DNA from: an uncultured Clostridia bacterium
Lineage (GTDB): Bacteria > Bacillota > Clostridia > Oscillospirales > Acutalibacteraceae
Length of the DNA stretch: 64,000 nt
Direction: 5' to 3'
Assembly: GCA_947627345.1 (NCBI GenBank)
Contig: CANQVS010000003.1
Span: 58,385-122,384 of the forward strand
Made by a program: the position numbers and the translations under genes. Positions within the stretch are counted from its first letter, which is position 1. The number at the start of each line of letters is the position of its first letter. Shown here piece after piece: positions 61,498 to 64,000 of this stretch. The notes under the pieces are model-generated. The model was not told the DNA's origin. It saw only the letters and a program-made list of their open reading frames with translations, and made no database searches.

Positions 61498-62313
61498 ATG
61501 AATAAATATTTAAGAATCAAACATAGAATATTTGAAGTTATAGAAGTCGCAGGCGAAGGAGATATTTTAAGTAAAATATTTGACACTACTATAATCACCC
61601 TGATTATAATAAATGTCGCGTCTGTTATAATTGATACTTTTAACGTACCTGCAACAGTAACTAAAGTTCTCTCATACATAGAGATTATATCAGTAATAAT
61701 CTTTACGATAGAATACGCCCTAAGAATATGGACTGCGGACCTGCTTCGTCCTGAAATGTCACCTATAAAGGCACGTATTCGTTACATTTTCTCTTTTATG
61801 GCAATTATAGATTTATTAGCTATTCTGCCGTTCTACTTGCCGTTCCTCATTCCGATTGATTTAAGGATATTAAGGGCATTAAGAATTATAAGACTGCTAA
61901 GAATGTTTAAGATTAACAGATATACCGCTGCTTTGAAAACTCTCGGTAATGTATTTAGAGCAAAAGCAAGCGAACTAATGTCATCTATGCTTGTTGTGCT
62001 TATTTTAATGATAATCTCCGCTGTGTTAATGTATAACATAGAACATTCAGCACAGCCTGAAGCTTTTGATAATGCTTTTTCGAGCCTTTGGTGGGCAGTA
62101 GCGACTTTAACTACTGTAGGATATGGCGATATTTATCCCGTGACTGTTTTGGGAAAAATATTAAGCGCTATTATAGCATTACTCGGAATTGCGCTCGTTG
62201 CTGTTCCGACTGGCATTATTTCAGCAGGACTTTCAGAACAAATCAGCAATAATGCAAATGATGATTTAGGCGAAAAAGAGTATTGTCCTTTTTGTGGGAA
62301 GAAAATAAAATAA
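61498..62313 (+). CDS. Voltage-gated potassium channel with C-terminal zinc ribbon
   Basis: A 271-residue membrane protein of the ion-transport family. Segments S1-S3 at about 28-130, S4 with regularly spaced arginines (LRILRALRIIRLLRMF), S5, pore helix and selectivity filter TTVGYGD near 205, then S6 with ALVAVPTGIISAGL. The end (EYCPFCGKKIK) is a zinc ribbon half. AGGTGAAGTT precedes the ATG, 16 bases after the repressor stop, so it is expressed in the lysogen. Known bacterial relatives are KvAP/Kch-like; a role in a prophage is not established. Confidence 0.9.
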   Translation: MNKYLRIKHRIFEVIEVAGEGDILSKIFDTTIITLIIINVASVIIDTFNVPATVTKVLSYIEIISVIIFTIEYALRIWTADLLRPEMSPIKARIRYIFSFMAIIDLLAILPFYLPFLIPIDLRILRALRIIRLLRMFKINRYTAALKTLGNVFRAKASELMSSMLVVLILMIISAVLMYNIEHSAQPEAFDNAFSSLWWAVATLTTVGYGDIYPVTVLGKILSAIIALLGIALVAVPTGIISAGLSEQISNNANDDLGEKEYCPFCGKKIK

Positions 62314-62316
62314 AAA

Positions 62317-62348
62317 TCGCTCTATTCTGCGCCAACAGAATAGAGCGA
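62317..62348 (+). terminator. Perfect 12-13 bp hairpin after the channel gene
   Basis: TCGCTCTATTCTG / CAGAATAGAGCGA with a 6-base loop. There is no T tract, so it may be a processing or Rho-related site. Confidence 0.5.
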
Positions 62349-62407
62349 GCGCACAGCGAAGCTGCACAATAGGTCCTCAAACCTTATCTTATTATACATT
62401 TTTGTGG

Positions 62408-62440
62408 CCTCGCTGTCAATGAAAGCGAGGTTTTTATGTC
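62408..62440 (+). promoter_or_regulatory. Hairpin covering the integrase ribosome site
   Basis: CCTCGCT / AGCGAGG with an 8-9 base loop, then TTTTTATG. The right arm contains GCGAGG, the ribosome site of the integrase. It can act as a terminator or translation block. Confidence 0.55.
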
Positions 62441-63659
62441 TAATAAATGCAAAAATCGGAGATGTAACCGCGAATTAGATGAAGATTTTATATTTTGTCC
62501 TTATTGCGGGAAAAATCAGAAAGAGAAAATTAATAGGGCGCAGAAACGCCCTAACGGTACGGGATCAATATATAAGAGAAAGGATATTAAGAACCAGCCT
62601 TATGCTGTTTCGAGCTCAATAACTGGAAAGCGTGTCTACCTCGGGTTGTTCCCGAGCAGGACTGCAGCGGTTAAGGCATTAAATGATTATGAATCAAACC
62701 CAAATTCCGCATATAACATCACCCTTGAAGAGTTGCACGAAAAATGGATAAAAAGCAAGTCATATACCAAGCTTGGCGAAAGTACTAAAAGCAATTATAA
62801 AGCATCGTGGGATAAGCTTGAACCTTTATATAAGAGGAAGTTTAAGGACTTACGAAAAAGCGACTATCAAGCGATTATAGATTATTATGAATCTAATCAT
62901 CAAAAACGCGGAGTTGACGGAAAGCTTATGTTTATTGATGATAAAGGTAGACATACTTATAATGTCACAAATAAACCCTATATGATAGATGGACTCAAAT
63001 TTTCGGCTCTTCATAAAATAAAATGCCTGCTTACGAAAATGTATCCTTTCGCTATGGAAGATGATATCGTTAACAAGAACTATGCTTCGTTTATTGAACT
63101 TCCCGATAAAAATGAATCAGAAAAAACAAGCTTTACTGACATTCAACTTGAAATTATACGTCAAAATCTCGATAAAGTACCTTATGCTGATTATATCTAT
63201 TCTCTATGTTATCTTAATTTCCGAGTTTCCGAGTTTTTGGAACTCACAAAAGATAATTATTATATTAGTGATACGAAAATTCCTGTTTTTATTGGCGGCA
63301 AAAAAACAGAAGCCGGAACAGATAGGCTGGTCCCGATTCATCCAAAAATCCAGCCTATTGTTGAAAAGCAATTGAAATTAAACGGCGAAACAATATTTTG
63401 TGACGAGAACGGAAAGGCAATGAATAAAGACAAGTTCAGAGAGCGTTATTTTTATCCGGCGCTCGATGTGCTCGGTATGCCGAGAAGCTTAACTCCGCAT
63501 AGTTGTCGTCGCACATTTTCCACAAGGATGAGCGCCGCTGGAGCGCGTCCCGAAGATATAATTGCATTGATGGGCCATACTTCTTTTGATACAGATATAA
63601 AGCATTACATCAATCAGGAAGCTGATACATTATATAAAGCAGTTAAATTAATGGCATAA
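62436..63659 (+). CDS. int: Phage tyrosine integrase with N-terminal zinc ribbon
   Basis: A 407-residue tyrosine recombinase. A zinc ribbon (CKNRRCNRELDEDFIFCPYC) covers 1-28, then an AP2-like arm-binding domain about 38-88 (GTGSIYKRKD, TGKRVYLGLFPSRTAA), core-binding domain about 95-220, and catalytic domain with box I Arg in FRVSEFLEL, HxxR in LTPHSCRRTFSTR, GH in LMGHTSFD and Tyr in IKHYIN. It catalyses integration in tRNA-Asn. Start at ATG 62436 after GCGAGG. A degenerate relative lies at 22600. Confidence 0.95.
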   Translation: MSNKCKNRRCNRELDEDFIFCPYCGKNQKEKINRAQKRPNGTGSIYKRKDIKNQPYAVSSSITGKRVYLGLFPSRTAAVKALNDYESNPNSAYNITLEELHEKWIKSKSYTKLGESTKSNYKASWDKLEPLYKRKFKDLRKSDYQAIIDYYESNHQKRGVDGKLMFIDDKGRHTYNVTNKPYMIDGLKFSALHKIKCLLTKMYPFAMEDDIVNKNYASFIELPDKNESEKTSFTDIQLEIIRQNLDKVPYADYIYSLCYLNFRVSEFLELTKDNYYISDTKIPVFIGGKKTEAGTDRLVPIHPKIQPIVEKQLKLNGETIFCDENGKAMNKDKFRERYFYPALDVLGMPRSLTPHSCRRTFSTRMSAAGARPEDIIALMGHTSFDTDIKHYINQEADTLYKAVKLMA

Positions 63660-63694
63660 ATATACCCCCTTGCATTAAATACAAGGGGGTATAT
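63660..63694 (+). terminator. Terminator of int
   Basis: ATATACCCCCTTG / CAAGGGGGTATAT with a 9-base loop directly after the stop codon. No T tract, but strong stem. Confidence 0.7.
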
Positions 63695-63706
63695 GATATA
63701 AAAATC

Positions 63707-63725
63707 CGTAGCAACCGCGGAGCAA
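63707..63725 (+). repeat. 19-bp arm-type repeat, right copy
   Basis: CGTAGCAACCGCGGAGCAA, identical to 31463-31481. Likely integrase arm site. Confidence 0.65.
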
Positions 63726-63788
63726 CCGAGATTAAATGCACATAAACGCAGTTAAATTAAAACGGTTTTTAGTAGTGATTTTAAAATG

Positions 63789-63838
63789 GAACAAACCGCA
63801 TAGGCAAGCGATTTTTGGCTTATCTATGCGGTTTATTA
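63789..63838 (-). terminator. Hairpin downstream of tRNA-Asn, supplied by the phage
   Basis: AAACCGCATAGATAAGC / GCTTGCCTATGCGGTTT on the minus strand, just after the tRNA 3' end. It replaces the AAAAGCAAG-type terminator seen in the two 195-bp repeats. Confidence 0.65.
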
Positions 63839-63840
63839 TT

Positions 63841-63916
63841 TGGCTCCCCCAACTGGGCTCGAACCAGTGACATCATGATTAACAGTCATGCGCTCTACCG
63901 ACTGAGCTATGGAGGA
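63841..63916 (-). tRNA. tRNA-Asn (GTT anticodon), prophage attachment gene
   Basis: Cloverleaf on the minus strand: acceptor TCCTCCA pairs TGGGGGA (one G-U), D-loop GCTCAGTCGGTAGAGC, anticodon loop CTGTTAA, T-loop GGTTCGAGCCC, and an encoded CCA end. The 3' half (63839-63889) is the att core shared with 31354 and 24760. Confidence 0.95.
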
Positions 63917-63923
63917 ATATAAA

Positions 63924-64000
63924 TGTTGGCATCTCCCTATTTTCACAGGCCGTCGCCAGCCAACTATCTTCGGCACCACTGAGCTTAACTTCTGTGTTCG
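63924..64000 (-). rRNA. rrf: 5S ribosomal RNA (5' end outside window)
   Basis: On the minus strand the visible part contains CGAACACAGAAGTTAAGC, CTCAGTGGTGCCGAAG and GGGAGATGCCAAC, the conserved 3' two thirds of 5S rRNA. It lies directly before tRNA-Asn, so an rRNA operon probably ends here. Confidence 0.92.

Larger units (their letters stand above)
31354..63889. mobile_element. HK97-type siphovirus prophage in tRNA-Asn
   Basis: About 32.5 kb between two att cores. It contains an integrase, CI/Cro switch, early DNA-processing genes, HNH-terminase-portal-ClpP protease-HK97 capsid block, siphovirus tail block with tape measure, Dit and Tal, and holin/lysin genes. It is collinear and nearly complete, but the tape measure gene has an in-frame stop and one early gene is frameshifted. 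Confidence 0.95.

Noticed and set aside
1..64000. CRISPR arrays
   Set aside because: No regularly spaced identical repeats with unique spacers were seen; the only exact repeats are the att, arm and gene duplications.

Overview
The window is a piece of a low-GC Gram-positive chromosome, most likely a spore-forming gut clostridium (Clostridia/Oscillospirales-like). The reasons are spmA and spmB, an AbrB-type regulator, RqcH, secreted BspA-type leucine-rich proteins with Big_2 domains, frequent TTG starts behind strong GGAGG sites, and TTGACA-17-TATAAT promoters. The genus cannot be named from the sequence alone.

Host core, 1-22.5 kb. In order: AbrB (cut by the window edge), spmA-spmB, a secreted LRR/Big_2 protein, lepA, a Na/phosphate symporter fused to a PhoU-like domain, a walJ-rlmH-rqcH operon, a small membrane protein, a cyclophilin-galE operon, a DtxR-family regulator, a DUF5131 protein, a secreted Big_2 protein, an FMN reductase, a MATE transporter behind a structured leader, an acetyltransferase, a sulfur-assimilation group (metY, an Rrf2 regulator, cysK) and cstA. 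All three sulfur genes carry a similar operator-like sequence at their promoters, which suggests one small CymR-like regulon.

Accessory region, 22.6-31.4 kb. It starts with relics of an older phage (integrase and CHAP-lysin pseudogenes) and degraded small genes. An islet follows, bounded by two 195-bp direct repeats that each contain the 3' end of tRNA-Asn. The islet holds a divergent LysR regulator and an operon for a small protein, an alpha/beta hydrolase, a flavodoxin-aldo/keto reductase lipoprotein, and a second chimeric protein that carries an apparently identical 1327-bp copy of the flavodoxin-reductase part.

Prophage, about 31.35-63.89 kb. This is an HK97-type siphovirus prophage integrated in the 3' end of tRNA-Asn, next to a 5S rRNA gene. 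The lysogeny module on the right reads rightward: CI-like repressor, a voltage-gated potassium channel, and a zinc-ribbon tyrosine integrase. Everything else reads leftward: Cro-like protein, Xis-like protein, early genes (ParB-like protein, helicase, DNA methyltransferase, J-domain protein, ASCH protein, LRR protein, HUH Rep), HNH-terminase-portal-protease-capsid, connector and tail genes (with a -1 frameshift site), tape measure, baseplate and fibres, and lysis. The tape measure gene has an in-frame TGA and a PAPS-reductase-like gene is frameshifted, so the prophage may be decaying.

The items most worth following are the prophage potassium channel placed just behind the repressor gene, the tandem structured leader before the MATE gene, the duplicated and fused flavodoxin-aldo/keto reductase genes between tRNA-derived repeats, the phage-borne BspA-type LRR proteins resembling a host surface protein, and the HUH-type Rep inside a tailed-phage genome.
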